Assembly: GCA_900764695.1 (NCBI GenBank)
Contig: CAAFOY010000001.1
Span: 1 to 55,055, forward strand
From: Lachnospiraceae bacterium
Lineage (GTDB): Bacteria > Bacillota_A > Clostridia > Lachnospirales > Lachnospiraceae
Length of the DNA: 55,055 nucleotides
Direction: 5' to 3'
Each line of letters begins with the position of its first letter. Positions within the stretch are counted from its first letter, which is position 1. Under the pieces are notes generated by a model, which was not told the origin of the DNA, searched no databases, and saw only the letters and a program-made list of their open reading frames with translations. Made by a program: the position numbers and the translations under genes. This document shows positions 7,545-16,745 of this stretch, one piece after another.

Positions 7545-9278
7545 GTGCATACAGTTAAAACAATAAACCGAAAAATGCTTATGATATATATGGCTTTTAT
7601 AATTTCTATTTGCATTATTGTAATAGGAAAGCTAATATATTTAATGGTATACAAGTCAGAATATTACGGAGCTAAGGCTCTTGAAATTCAGGAAAGAGAA
7701 AGAAAGATTAAAGCACCACGTGGAGAGATACTTGATAGAAACGGAAAGGTTATAGCAAGTAACAAGACTGTTTGCACAATATCCGTTATATATAATCAGG
7801 TTAAGGAAACTGAAAAGGTTATTGAAATTCTTGCAAAAGAGCTGGAAATGACCGACAAAGAGGTGCGTAAGAAAGTCACAAAAAGAAGTTCAAGGGAAAA
7901 AATAAAATCCAATGTGCCTAAAGAAAAAGGCGATGCCATAAGAAATTATAATCTTTCCGGGGTAAAGGTTGACGAAGATTATAAAAGGTATTATCCTTAT
8001 TCAAGTCTGGCATCTAAAGTTTTGGGTTTTACAGGAGCCGATAATCAAGGTATAATTGGACTTGAAATTAAATATGACAAATACTTAAAGGGAACAGACG
8101 GACTGATTCTTACACCAACAGATTCCAGAGGTGTTGAACAGGAGAAGGCTTTGGAACAAAGAGTTGAACCTGTAAGCGGAAACAGTCTGACAACAAGCAT
8201 AGATGTAAATATTCAAAAGTATTCAGAGCAGATAGCTTACAATGCCTTAAAAGCCAAGCAGGCCAATTATGTATCAATAATTGTAATGAATCCTAACAAT
8301 GGAGAGATTTTGGCAATGGTTAATGTTCCGGAATTTGATTTGAATAATCCATATAAGTTAAATTATGAAACAGATAATAATATATCGGCTAAAGAAAAGC
8401 AGAAGCTGTTAAATAAGATGTGGAGAAATCAGTGCATCAATGACACTTATGAACCAGGTTCAACTTTTAAAGTTGTAACCGCAACAGCAGCTTTGGAAGA
8501 AGGAGCCGTAACAATAGACTCAAAGTTTAACTGCCCGGGATTCAAGATAGTAGAGGACAGAAAGATTAGATGCCACAAAATCACAGGTCATGGAAGTGAG
8601 GATTTTTTACATGGAACAATGAACTCCTGTAATCCGGTTTTCATAGAGGTTGGCTTAAAAGTAGGAGCAAAGAACTTCTACAAATATCTTGGAAAACTAG
8701 GGCTTTTAAATAGAACAGGAATAGATATTCCGGGTGAGGCATCCACAATAATCCACAAGATTCAGAATGTGGGAGAAGTGGAACTTGCCACAATGTCTTT
8801 TGGACAGTCTTTTCAGATAACACCAATGCAGTATTTAGTTGCTGCAAGTGCGGTGGTAAATGGAGGAACATTGGTAACACCTCATTTTGCCGTAAAGGCT
8901 GAAAATGCTGATAATAAATTAGTTGAAAAGTTTCAATATAAAAGTCAGAGTAATGTTATTTCCAAAAACACATCAGAAACAATGAAGTTTATACTTGAAA
9001 AAGTTGTTTCAGAAGGAACCGGAAGTAAAGGTCAGGTTCCCGGTTTTAAGGTTGGTGGAAAAACAGCAACATCACAAAAATTACCAAGAGGTTCAGGCAG
9101 ATACATAGCTTCATATATGAGTTTTGCTCCGGCAGATAAGCCGAAAGTAATAGCAATGGCTATTATTGATGAACCAAAAGGTATTTATTATGGCGGACAG
9201 GTGGCAGCGCCACTTATCAGTCAGTTATACAAAAATATACTTCCTTATTTATTGGAAGGAGAGAAACAAGGAGAATAA
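7545..9278 (+). CDS. Class B penicillin-binding protein (SpoVD/PBP2-like)
   Basis: A 577-residue transpeptidase with one N-terminal membrane helix (about residues 14-34), a PBP dimerisation domain beginning at KAPRGEILDRNGKVIASN, and a transpeptidase domain with S306-T-F-K, S361-C-N and K506-T-A-T. It is a paralog of the preceding PBP and lacks PASTA repeats. GTG start with AGAGG seven bases upstream, but that site lies in the 3' arm of a long hairpin. The end overlaps the ribosome-binding site of mraY. A sporulation role (SpoVD, cortex synthesis) is plausible because one of two tandem PBPs here is often sporulation-specific. That is inference. Confidence 0.9.
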   Translation: MHTVKTINRKMLMIYMAFIISICIIVIGKLIYLMVYKSEYYGAKALEIQERERKIKAPRGEILDRNGKVIASNKTVCTISVIYNQVKETEKVIEILAKELEMTDKEVRKKVTKRSSREKIKSNVPKEKGDAIRNYNLSGVKVDEDYKRYYPYSSLASKVLGFTGADNQGIIGLEIKYDKYLKGTDGLILTPTDSRGVEQEKALEQRVEPVSGNSLTTSIDVNIQKYSEQIAYNALKAKQANYVSIIVMNPNNGEILAMVNVPEFDLNNPYKLNYETDNNISAKEKQKLLNKMWRNQCINDTYEPGSTFKVVTATAALEEGAVTIDSKFNCPGFKIVEDRKIRCHKITGHGSEDFLHGTMNSCNPVFIEVGLKVGAKNFYKYLGKLGLLNRTGIDIPGEASTIIHKIQNVGEVELATMSFGQSFQITPMQYLVAASAVVNGGTLVTPHFAVKAENADNKLVEKFQYKSQSNVISKNTSETMKFILEKVVSEGTGSKGQVPGFKVGGKTATSQKLPRGSGRYIASYMSFAPADKPKVIAMAIIDEPKGIYYGGQVAAPLISQLYKNILPYLLEGEKQGE

Positions 9279-9279
9279 A

Positions 9280-10254
9280 ATGAGTACAAGTACAACAATT
9301 ATTATGGCAATTATTATTTCATTTGCAGTAAGCGTAATATTATGTCCGATAGTAATTCCGATTTTGAAAAAAATGAAATTTGGACAGTATATTAGAGAGG
9401 TAGGACCAAAATCTCACCAGAGCAAAACAGGAACACCTACAATGGGTGGAATGATTATATTGGCAGGAGTTATTGTAACATCTTTGATTTTTATGATAGT
9501 GGAAAAGAATACTAAGATAGCACCTGTTCTTTTTATGACAGTTGGATTTGGTCTTATTGGTTTTATAGATGATTATATAAAAGTCGTAAAAAAGAGAAAT
9601 CTTGGACTTACGGAAATACAAAAATTTTCATTGCAGGTTGTTGTAACAGCAGTTTTTTGTGTATATATGATAAAATATATTGGTACATCAACAATAATTC
9701 CGTTTACAGGCGGATATGAAATTACAATGCCAACATGGTTATTTGTAATATTCTTATTTATTGCAGTTATTGGAACTGTTAACGGAGCAAACTTTACAGA
9801 CGGACTTGATGGACTTGCAACAAGCGTAACAATTATTATTGCAGTATTCTTTACAATGGTTTCAATTGGAACCGGGTTAGAACCTATTTCAGCGGCTTTT
9901 GTAGGGGCGTTAATGGGATTTTTCTTATATAACGTATATCCGGCAAGAGTATTTATGGGAGATACAGGTTCATTAGCACTGGGTGGATATGTTGCAGCCA
10001 TTGCATTTGTATTAAAAATGCCTATATTTATTGTTATTGTGGCATTCATTTATTTAATTGAAGTTATTTCAGTTATTATGCAGGTAACATGGTTTAAATA
10101 TACAAAGAAAAAATACGGAGAGGGAAGAAGAATATTTAAGATGGCACCTCTTCATCATCACTTCCAGGAAAGTGGTTACACAGAAACACAGGTTGTTGCA
10201 GCATTTGCTGTTATAACAGCAATATTGTGTTTAATTGGATATTTAGGATTATAA
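9280..10254 (+). CDS. mraY: Phospho-N-acetylmuramoyl-pentapeptide transferase MraY
   Basis: A 324-residue polytopic membrane enzyme that makes lipid I from UDP-MurNAc-pentapeptide and undecaprenyl phosphate. Family signatures are KSHQSKTGTPTMGGM near the N-terminus, DDYIKVVKKRNLGL, the catalytic NFTDGLDGL, FMGDTGSLALGG, and the C-terminal MAPLHHHFQ. I chose the ATG at 9280, preceded by AAGGAG (9268-9273) inside the end of the previous gene. A longer in-frame start overlaps the PBP and has no support. Third wall-synthesis step in the operon. Confidence 0.97.
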   Translation: MSTSTTIIMAIIISFAVSVILCPIVIPILKKMKFGQYIREVGPKSHQSKTGTPTMGGMIILAGVIVTSLIFMIVEKNTKIAPVLFMTVGFGLIGFIDDYIKVVKKRNLGLTEIQKFSLQVVVTAVFCVYMIKYIGTSTIIPFTGGYEITMPTWLFVIFLFIAVIGTVNGANFTDGLDGLATSVTIIIAVFFTMVSIGTGLEPISAAFVGALMGFFLYNVYPARVFMGDTGSLALGGYVAAIAFVLKMPIFIVIVAFIYLIEVISVIMQVTWFKYTKKKYGEGRRIFKMAPLHHHFQESGYTETQVVAAFAVITAILCLIGYLGL

Positions 10255-10273
10255 AAGAAAGGTCGAACAAGTC

Positions 10274-11638
10274 ATGGATTGGAAAACACAAAAGGTTTTA
10301 GTTGCAGGTTCAGGAAAAAGCGGAATAGGAGCAACTAATTTATTAAAGAAAGTTGGAGCAGAAGTTATTATTTATGATGGTAACGATAAGCTTAAAGAAG
10401 AGGATGTTTTAAACAAACTTGAAAATAAAGAAGATGTAAAAGTTATTTTAGGAGAACTTGAAGATAGCGTTATTAATGAAATAGATATGATGGTTTTAAG
10501 CCCGGGAATAGCTATTGATGCACCTTTTGTTTTAAGAGTAAAAGAGGCAGGAGTTCCAATTTGGGGTGAAATTGAACTTGCTTATGTAATTGGAAAAGGA
10601 AAGCTTGCAGCAATTACAGGAACTAACGGAAAGACAACTACAACAGCTTTAGTTGGCGAGATTATGGCTAATTATTATGATAAGGTTGATGTTGTTGGAA
10701 ACATTGGAAATCCATATACAACAACAGCATTTGATTCAACTGATGATACAGTTACAGTTGCCGAAATCAGTAGCTTCCAGTTAGAAACAATACATACATT
10801 TAAGCCTGATATAAGTGCTGTTTTAAATATTACACCTGATCATCTTAACAGACATTATACAATGGAATGCTATACAGATGTAAAAATGAGTATTGCAAAG
10901 AATCAGGACAGCAATCAGCCTATAGTTTTAAACTATGAAGATCCTATTTTGAGAGAATATGCAGGAAAACTTACTAACAGAATTATTTGGTTTAGCAGTA
11001 AGCAGAAAGTTAATCCTGGTGTTTATCTTGAAGGAAAGAACATAATTTATGCAGATGGAAAAAAAGAAACATTTGTAACAACAACAGAAGATACTACACT
11101 TGTTGGAATTCATAATGTTGAAAATATTATGGCAGCAATTGCTATTTCTATTAATATGGATGTACCTGTTGATATTATAAGAGAAACAATTAGAAAGTTT
11201 AAGGCTGTACCACATAGAATAGAATATGTGGAAACAATAAATGATGTAATTTATTATAATGACTCAAAGGGTACAAACACAGATGCGTCAATTAAGGCTA
11301 TTGAAGCTATGTCAAGACCTACAATTCTTATTGCAGGAGGATATGACAAGAAGGTTTCATTTGATGATTGGGCAGAAGCTTTTGGAGATAAGGTTAAGTG
11401 CCTTGTTTTACTTGGTCAAACGGCAGAACAGATTGCGGATACAGTTAAAAAACATGGATTTACTAACATTATATTTACTGAATCACTTAAAGAAGCAGTT
11501 GATGAATGTGCTAAGAATGCGAAACCGGGAGATGCAGTATTATTGTCACCTGCATGTGCAAGCTGGGGAATGTTTGACAATTATGAACAGCGTGGAGATA
11601 TGTTCAAGGAATATGTAAGAGCAATGTGTGAAAAATAA
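10274..11638 (+). CDS. murD: UDP-N-acetylmuramoyl-L-alanine--D-glutamate ligase MurD
   Basis: A 454-residue cytosolic Mur ligase that adds D-glutamate to UDP-MurNAc-L-Ala. The N-terminal Rossmann-like domain starts at KVLVAGSGKSGIGATN. The ATP-binding AAITGTNGKTTTTALVGE is near residue 114. ISSFQLE, NITPDHLNRH, and the C-terminal ligase segment YYNDSKGTNTDAS with ILIAGGYDKKVSF are all present. Full length. It lies 19 bases after mraY and 45 before ftsW. Confidence 0.97.
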   Translation: MDWKTQKVLVAGSGKSGIGATNLLKKVGAEVIIYDGNDKLKEEDVLNKLENKEDVKVILGELEDSVINEIDMMVLSPGIAIDAPFVLRVKEAGVPIWGEIELAYVIGKGKLAAITGTNGKTTTTALVGEIMANYYDKVDVVGNIGNPYTTTAFDSTDDTVTVAEISSFQLETIHTFKPDISAVLNITPDHLNRHYTMECYTDVKMSIAKNQDSNQPIVLNYEDPILREYAGKLTNRIIWFSSKQKVNPGVYLEGKNIIYADGKKETFVTTTEDTTLVGIHNVENIMAAIAISINMDVPVDIIRETIRKFKAVPHRIEYVETINDVIYYNDSKGTNTDASIKAIEAMSRPTILIAGGYDKKVSFDDWAEAFGDKVKCLVLLGQTAEQIADTVKKHGFTNIIFTESLKEAVDECAKNAKPGDAVLLSPACASWGMFDNYEQRGDMFKEYVRAMCEK

Positions 11639-11683
11639 TGAATTTAGAAGATATCCTGACATAAAAAGAAAGGAGATTTTGCT

Positions 11684-12859
11684 GTGGCAACAATGGAAGA
11701 ATTGGAAACAACAAAAACTGAACCTGAAAAAAAGCCGGTAAGAAGAGCAAGAGGTTATTTTGATTATAGCCTGTTGTTTGTATGGATTTTTATTATGCTG
11801 TTGGGATATGTTTTACTTTATAGCGCAAGCTCGTATGTGGCATTAACTTCTTATGGAAACTCATTTTATTTTCTGAGAAAACAGGTATTTTCCACAGCCG
11901 TAGGTTTACTTCCAATGGGATTTTGTACAATTATAGATTACAGACGTTGGAGGAACTTTGCAAAATACGCATATATGGGCTCATTGATTACAGTATTTTT
12001 GGTTTTGTCACCTATTGGAATTGAAAATCATGGCGCCAAAAGATGGGTAGGTGTTGGACCGTTACAGTTCCAGCCGGCAGAAGTAGTCAAAATTGGAGTT
12101 ATTCTTATGACTGCATATATGCTTTCTAAATGTGGCGCTCATGCTCTTAGAAATGTGAAAATATGTTATCAAATTTATGCACCTGCAATTATAGGCGGTG
12201 TTTTGATTGTGGGAATAACTTCTAACCTAAGTTCTGCAATTATTATTTTTGGCATCGGAGCTATAATGATAATTATTGCCGGAGCAGATAAGAAGTTTGC
12301 TTTATCCCTTGTGGCACTTGGAGGACTTTTCCTTATGGTTATTCTGATTGCGGGAGCCGCGATGGGAAAAGGCTTTAGATTTTCCCGTATTATGGTATGG
12401 CTTAATCCTGAAGAATATGCAGATTCCGGCGGATATCAGGTAATGCAGGGCTTGTATGCCATAGGTTCAGGTGGACTTTTTGGAAAGGGACTTGGAAATA
12501 GTGCACAGAAGCTTGGATTTGTTCCGGAAGCAACTAACGATATGATTTTTTCAATTATATGTGAAGAGTTAGGAATTTTTGGAGCAATATGTATCATTCT
12601 TCTGTTTATATTTATGATTAGAAGAATGAGAGTGGTAGCGTGTAATGCACCTAACTTTTTCGGTTCAATGATTGTAATTGGGGTTATGGCTCAGATTTCA
12701 ATGCAGGTAGTTTTAAACATTGCAGTTGTAACAAACAGTATGCCTAACACAGGTGTGTCATTGCCGTTTATAAGTTACGGAGGTACGTCCCTTGTATTTC
12801 TGATGGCAGAAATGGGATTGGTTTTTTCGGTTTCAAAAAGTGTAAAGAAAATCCGATAA
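11684..12859 (+). CDS. ftsW: SEDS peptidoglycan glycosyltransferase FtsW/SpoVE
   Basis: A 391-residue polytopic SEDS-family glycan polymerase that works with a class B PBP at the septum. About ten hydrophobic segments are present, with the family motifs GLFGKGLGNSAQKLGFVPEA, NDMIFSIICEELG and PNTGVSLPFISYGGTS. GTG start with AAAGGAG about 9 bases upstream. The gene follows murD directly and precedes ftsQ. No murG is found next to it, unlike Bacillus, where murG lies between spoVE and murB. FtsW and SpoVE cannot be told apart by sequence alone. Confidence 0.93.
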   Translation: MATMEELETTKTEPEKKPVRRARGYFDYSLLFVWIFIMLLGYVLLYSASSYVALTSYGNSFYFLRKQVFSTAVGLLPMGFCTIIDYRRWRNFAKYAYMGSLITVFLVLSPIGIENHGAKRWVGVGPLQFQPAEVVKIGVILMTAYMLSKCGAHALRNVKICYQIYAPAIIGGVLIVGITSNLSSAIIIFGIGAIMIIIAGADKKFALSLVALGGLFLMVILIAGAAMGKGFRFSRIMVWLNPEEYADSGGYQVMQGLYAIGSGGLFGKGLGNSAQKLGFVPEATNDMIFSIICEELGIFGAICIILLFIFMIRRMRVVACNAPNFFGSMIVIGVMAQISMQVVLNIAVVTNSMPNTGVSLPFISYGGTSLVFLMAEMGLVFSVSKSVKKIR

Positions 12860-12891
12860 TATAAAAAATGTATTATCAAAGGAGAAATTAT

Positions 12892-13668
12892 ATGAAAAGA
12901 AAAAAGAAGAGAAAACTGAAAAAAAGTGTTAAAAAACTTCTAATATTGATTCCGATTATAGCGGTGATAGCTATGGTATGTGTTTATGGCTTTGCATTAA
13001 AAGATGTAAGCTATTCTTCTGATTTACAACAATATTCGGCAGAAGAAGTAAAGGCATATCTTAATGCAAAAAAAATAGATAATACACTTTTGTTTTGGAT
13101 AAAAAACAAAATAGGAAAAAGTGAAAACATTGACTTGTTTGAAGAATACACCGTAAAAATGCAAAATCCAATGAAAGTTAAAATAATTTCTTACGAAAAG
13201 AAACTAAAAGGATACATTAAGATATATAATAGCTTCTATCAGGTTGACGAAGATGGAAAAGTTCTAAAGATAACAGCCGTAAAACCTAAAGACATTCCCA
13301 TAATAACAGGTTTGGATATTAAGAAAGCTTCAATGTACAATGTACTTGAAACTGGAAACAAAGGTGACATACCGGCACTTACTAATATGTTTAAGGAATT
13401 AGATGCATATAAGTTAAAGCCTAAGAAAATAGACATTAACAGGAACTGCGAAATAACAATGTATATCAAAGACCTTAAAGTTCAATTGGGAAAAAATAAC
13501 AATCTTGATAAAAAATTGAGCGACTTTAATGATTTGTATAAGAATGCTTCCAAATATAAGGGAACACTTAATATGAAATGGGTTAGTACAGATGGAAGTT
13601 ATACACTGAAAAAAGAGCAGGAAACTACAAAATCTAAAAATACTAAAACAAAAAATAATAAAAAATAA
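12892..13668 (+). CDS. DivIB/FtsQ-like cell division protein
   Basis: 258 residues. A very basic N-terminus (MKRKKKRKLKKSVKK) precedes one membrane helix (about residues 17-37). An extracellular region of POTRA-like character follows, then a Lys/Asn/Thr-rich tail. Position between ftsW and ftsZ and the bitopic layout identify a FtsQ/DivIB protein. Sequence similarity in this family is weak. I chose the ATG at 12892, seven bases after AAAGGAG, over an ATG at 12868 that lacks a ribosome-binding site. Confidence 0.8.
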   Translation: MKRKKKRKLKKSVKKLLILIPIIAVIAMVCVYGFALKDVSYSSDLQQYSAEEVKAYLNAKKIDNTLLFWIKNKIGKSENIDLFEEYTVKMQNPMKVKIISYEKKLKGYIKIYNSFYQVDEDGKVLKITAVKPKDIPIITGLDIKKASMYNVLETGNKGDIPALTNMFKELDAYKLKPKKIDINRNCEITMYIKDLKVQLGKNNNLDKKLSDFNDLYKNASKYKGTLNMKWVSTDGSYTLKKEQETTKSKNTKTKNNKK

Positions 13669-13678
13669 AAATTTACTG

Positions 13679-13707
13679 TTGATATTTTTCTCAAAGAATT
13701 ATATTAT
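13679..13707 (+). promoter_or_regulatory. Candidate sigma-A promoter of ftsZ
   Basis: TTGATA (13679-13684), a 17-base spacer and TATTAT (13702-13707) lie about 90 bases before ftsZ. This would allow ftsZ to be expressed independently of the upstream operon. Confidence 0.6.
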
Positions 13708-13797
13708 ATTACTATATGTAAATAAGTAATACTATATCTCAGTATGAAAATATGTAAAATAAATTAAGAAAGAATATGGACAAAGGAGGATAAAACC

Positions 13798-14928
13798 TTG
13801 TTAGAGATTACTACAAACGAAAGTGAAGCAGTTGCAAAGATTATAGTTGTAGGTGTAGGTGGAGCAGGAAATAATGCCGTTAATAGAATGATAGATGAGA
13901 ATATCGGAGGAGTTGAATTTATTTCAGTTAACTCAGATGCTCAGGTGCTTAAGAGAAGTAAAGCACCATCAACATTACAGATTGGTGAAAAGATTACTAA
14001 AGGTCTTGGAGCAGGAGCTAAGCCTGAAGTTGGTGAAGCTGCAGCAGAAGAGAACGTAGAAGAAATCGCACAGTTATTAAAGGGTGCTGACATGGTATTC
14101 GTAACTTGCGGTATGGGAGGCGGAACAGGAACAGGTGCAGCTCCTGTAGTAGCACGTGTTGCTAAGGAACAGGGAGCTCTTACAGTAGGTGTTGTTACTA
14201 AGCCTTTCAGATTTGAAGCAAAGACACGTATGAACAATGCCATTTCAGGTATTGAAAGATTAAAAGAAAACGTAGATACACTTATTGTAATTCCAAATGA
14301 TAAGTTACTTGAAATCGTAGATAAGAGAACAACTATGCCGGAAGCTTTAAAGAAGGCTGATGAAGTTTTACAGCAGTCAGTTCAGGGTATTACAGACTTA
14401 ATTAACGTACCGGCATTAATTAACCTTGACTTTGCTGACGTTCAGACAGTAATGAGAGATGCAGGAATCGCTCATATTGGTATTGGTGAAGCAAGCGGTG
14501 ACGAGAAGGCAGCAGAAGCAGTTCAGCAGGCTGTTACATCTCCACTTCTTGAAACAACAATTAACGGAGCTAAGAACGTTATCATTAACATTACAGGTGA
14601 TGTAAGCTTATTTGAAGCTAATGAAGCAGCAAGCTATGTACAGGAACTTGCAGGTGAAGATGCAAATATTATCTTCGGTGTTAGATATGAGGATACATAT
14701 CCTGATGAATGTTCTATTACAGTTATGGCTACAGGTATAGGTGAACCTGCTACAGAAAAGACTTCATTCTCAACAAAGATGAAGACAAACCCATTTGCAT
14801 CAACAGTAGCAAAGCCTAAAACATCAACAACACCAATGACTGACTACACAAGAAATGTAGCAACAGCACCTCATGGTACAGTTGAAGAAAGACCTATTAA
14901 GATTCCTGAATTTTTACAGAAAAAGTAA
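13798..14928 (+). CDS. ftsZ: Cell division protein FtsZ
   Basis: A 376-residue tubulin-like GTPase that forms the cytokinetic Z ring. [13 protein letters not shown] is at residues 19-32 and the tubulin signature GGGTGTG at 107-113. The T7 synergy loop NLDFADV carries the catalytic aspartate. A short variable linker ends in the conserved C-terminal peptide [10 protein letters not shown], which binds partners. TTG start, preceded by a strong AAAGGAGG. No ftsA lies upstream. It is the last division gene before the sporulation block. Confidence 0.98.
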   Translation: MLEITTNESEAVAKIIVVGVGGAGNNAVNRMIDENIGGVEFISVNSDAQVLKRSKAPSTLQIGEKITKGLGAGAKPEVGEAAAEENVEEIAQLLKGADMVFVTCGMGGGTGTGAAPVVARVAKEQGALTVGVVTKPFRFEAKTRMNNAISGIERLKENVDTLIVIPNDKLLEIVDKRTTMPEALKKADEVLQQSVQGITDLINVPALINLDFADVQTVMRDAGIAHIGIGEASGDEKAAEAVQQAVTSPLLETTINGAKNVIINITGDVSLFEANEAASYVQELAGEDANIIFGVRYEDTYPDECSITVMATGIGEPATEKTSFSTKMKTNPFASTVAKPKTSTTPMTDYTRNVATAPHGTVEERPIKIPEFLQKK

Positions 14929-14933
14929 TAGGC

Positions 14934-14999
14934 TGTCGAACAATTTTGAAGTATTCTAAACATACTTCGACGGACTTTTTATAACAGAATAACTATAAT
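14934..14999 (+). promoter_or_regulatory. Spo0A-type promoter of spoIIGA-sigE
   Basis: TGTCGAA at 14934-14940 is a perfect 0A box, and TTCGACG at 14966-14972 is a 6-of-7 match in reverse. TTCGAC (14966-14971) can serve as -35, with a 22-base spacer to TATAAT at 14994-14999. The Bacillus subtilis spoIIG promoter also has an unusually long 22-base spacer and 0A boxes. GAAGTAT/ATACTTC (14948-14968) with a following T-run may also end ftsZ transcription. Confidence 0.65.
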
Positions 15000-15020
15000 A
15001 AAATCCATAAGGAGTAAGCA

Positions 15021-15851
15021 ATGGAACAAGACATTTATTTAGATGTTTATTTCAGCTTTAATTTCCTTATGGATTTTTTTGTGCTTTTTTTGACAGGAAT
15101 AATTATAAAAAACAACAAAAAAATATATAGAACCATTGTATCGGCCATAATTGGGGCAACATATGCAACAATAGTTATGATTACGGAAGGCATGGAAATA
15201 TATCAAAAAAGTATAGGAATATTTCAAAAAGGTATAGGGGAAGACCTCACAAAACCGTTAAAAATAGTTTTAACTTATGTTGTGATAGTTTATGTTATGG
15301 AGCTAATTGCATATGGAAAATACAATGCAGTTACAATGACAAGAAACATGATTATTATATACATAATTACCTTTATTTTAAGTGGTGCTGTCAATGCATA
15401 CTACTGGGAAAACAGGGTAGATGGTATAAATGTAACAAAAACTATTTTGCTTGTGTTTTTTATAGAAATATTTTTAGTTGTTTTGGTTAAAAGAAGTCAG
15501 AAAGATGTATCAATTACATCTCTTTATCAGGTAACACTATTGGTTGATGGAAACAGAATTAATGTAATAGGTCTGGCAGACACGGGGAACAGTCTTACGG
15601 AACCCATAACAGGAAAACCGGTGTCAGTTATACAGGCAGAAGAATTGAAAAAGATTCCGGATAAAATTTTGCTTGTACCTTATAATTCTGTTGGAAAAGA
15701 GAGAGGACTAATGAGGGCTTTTGTGGCAGACAATATGATTGTAAATGGCAGAACGGTGGAAAAGCCCATAATAGGAATCCATAAAGGAAGTTTTGGTGGA
15801 AATAACCGGTATCAGTTAATATTGCATCCTAAAATATTAAAAGGGGAGTAA
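15021..15851 (+). CDS. spoIIGA: Pro-sigma-E processing peptidase SpoIIGA
   Basis: A 276-residue membrane aspartic protease that removes the pro-sequence of sigma-E in the mother cell after septation. The N-terminal half has five hydrophobic segments. The C-terminal half holds the catalytic D187-T-G in GLADTGNSLTEPITGKPV, the expected retropepsin-like motif. Length is slightly under the Bacillus protein. sigE follows after three bases, the canonical spoIIG operon. A Spo0A-type promoter lies in the 90 bases upstream. Confidence 0.94.
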   Translation: MEQDIYLDVYFSFNFLMDFFVLFLTGIIIKNNKKIYRTIVSAIIGATYATIVMITEGMEIYQKSIGIFQKGIGEDLTKPLKIVLTYVVIVYVMELIAYGKYNAVTMTRNMIIIYIITFILSGAVNAYYWENRVDGINVTKTILLVFFIEIFLVVLVKRSQKDVSITSLYQVTLLVDGNRINVIGLADTGNSLTEPITGKPVSVIQAEELKKIPDKILLVPYNSVGKERGLMRAFVADNMIVNGRTVEKPIIGIHKGSFGGNNRYQLILHPKILKGE

Positions 15852-15854
15852 GGT

Positions 15855-16589
15855 ATGTTAATTAATCGTGAAATGAAAACAAATGAAATGAAATTTTCCT
15901 TTTTGCAGGGAATGATTATAAAAAGGGAGGGTGGAATACATTATATAGGAGGTAATGATATTCTTCCTGCACCACTTAGCACGGACAAAGAGGGAGAGTG
16001 CATAAAGAATTTAATAGAAAACAATGATGAGGAAGCCAAGTCTATGCTTATTGAACATAATCTAAGACTTGTAGTGTACATAGCAAAGAAATTCGACAAT
16101 ACAGGAGTTGGAGTGGAAGATTTAATCTCCATAGGTACAATAGGTTTGATTAAGGGAATAAACACTTTTAAGCCGGACAAAAACATAAAACTTGCAACTT
16201 ATGCTTCAAGATGTATTGAAAATGAAATATTAATGTATTTACGAAAAAACAACAAAACAAAGCTTGAAGTATCAATTGATGAGCCTTTAAATGTGGACTG
16301 GGACGGCAATGAATTACTGCTTTCAGATATTTTGGGAACAGACGAAGATGTGATTTCTAAAGGGATTGAAAGTGAAGTGGAAAAGAAACTTTTATACAAA
16401 GCCATAGAAAAGCTAAACCATAGGGAAAAAGTCATAGTTGAAATGCGTTATGGGTTAAACAACAAAGATGGGGAAGAAATGACACAAAAAGAAGTTGCAG
16501 ACTCCCTAGGTATATCTCAATCATATATTTCACGACTTGAAAAGAAAATAATAAAACGTTTGAAAAGAGAAATTTTAAAATTCGAATAG
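15855..16589 (+). CDS. sigE: RNA polymerase sporulation sigma factor SigE
   Basis: 244 residues of the sigma-70 family. An N-terminal stretch of about 25 residues before the conserved core fits the pro-sequence cut by SpoIIGA. Region 2 reads [30 protein letters not shown], and region 4 ends in the helix-turn-helix [20 protein letters not shown]. It directs the early mother-cell programme. The ribosome-binding site overlaps the end of spoIIGA, so the two are cotranscribed. Confidence 0.95.
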   Translation: MLINREMKTNEMKFSFLQGMIIKREGGIHYIGGNDILPAPLSTDKEGECIKNLIENNDEEAKSMLIEHNLRLVVYIAKKFDNTGVGVEDLISIGTIGLIKGINTFKPDKNIKLATYASRCIENEILMYLRKNNKTKLEVSIDEPLNVDWDGNELLLSDILGTDEDVISKGIESEVEKKLLYKAIEKLNHREKVIVEMRYGLNNKDGEEMTQKEVADSLGISQSYISRLEKKIIKRLKREILKFE

Positions 16590-16667
16590 AAGTTTTTGAA
16601 TAAAGAGCCATATTTTAGGCAATTATAAAAGATAGATATAAATATAATTATTAGATTTTTGAAAGTG

Positions 16668-16702
16668 GATTATTTTTAAAAATGAAAATAATCGGGTTTT
16701 TA
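16668..16702 (+). terminator. Intrinsic terminator between sigE and sigG
   Basis: GATTATTTT (16668-16676) pairs with GAAAATAATC (16684-16693), followed by GGG and a T-run. It separates sigG from the spoIIG operon. No promoter is obvious in the 43 bases left before sigG. Confidence 0.6.
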
Positions 16703-16745
16703 ATAAAAAATAAATATCTATAGATTTGTAATTGCGGGGGAATAT

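Noticed and set aside
16702..16745. Sigma-F promoter of sigG
   Set aside because: The only GG-A-A-like match overlaps the ribosome-binding site and start codon.
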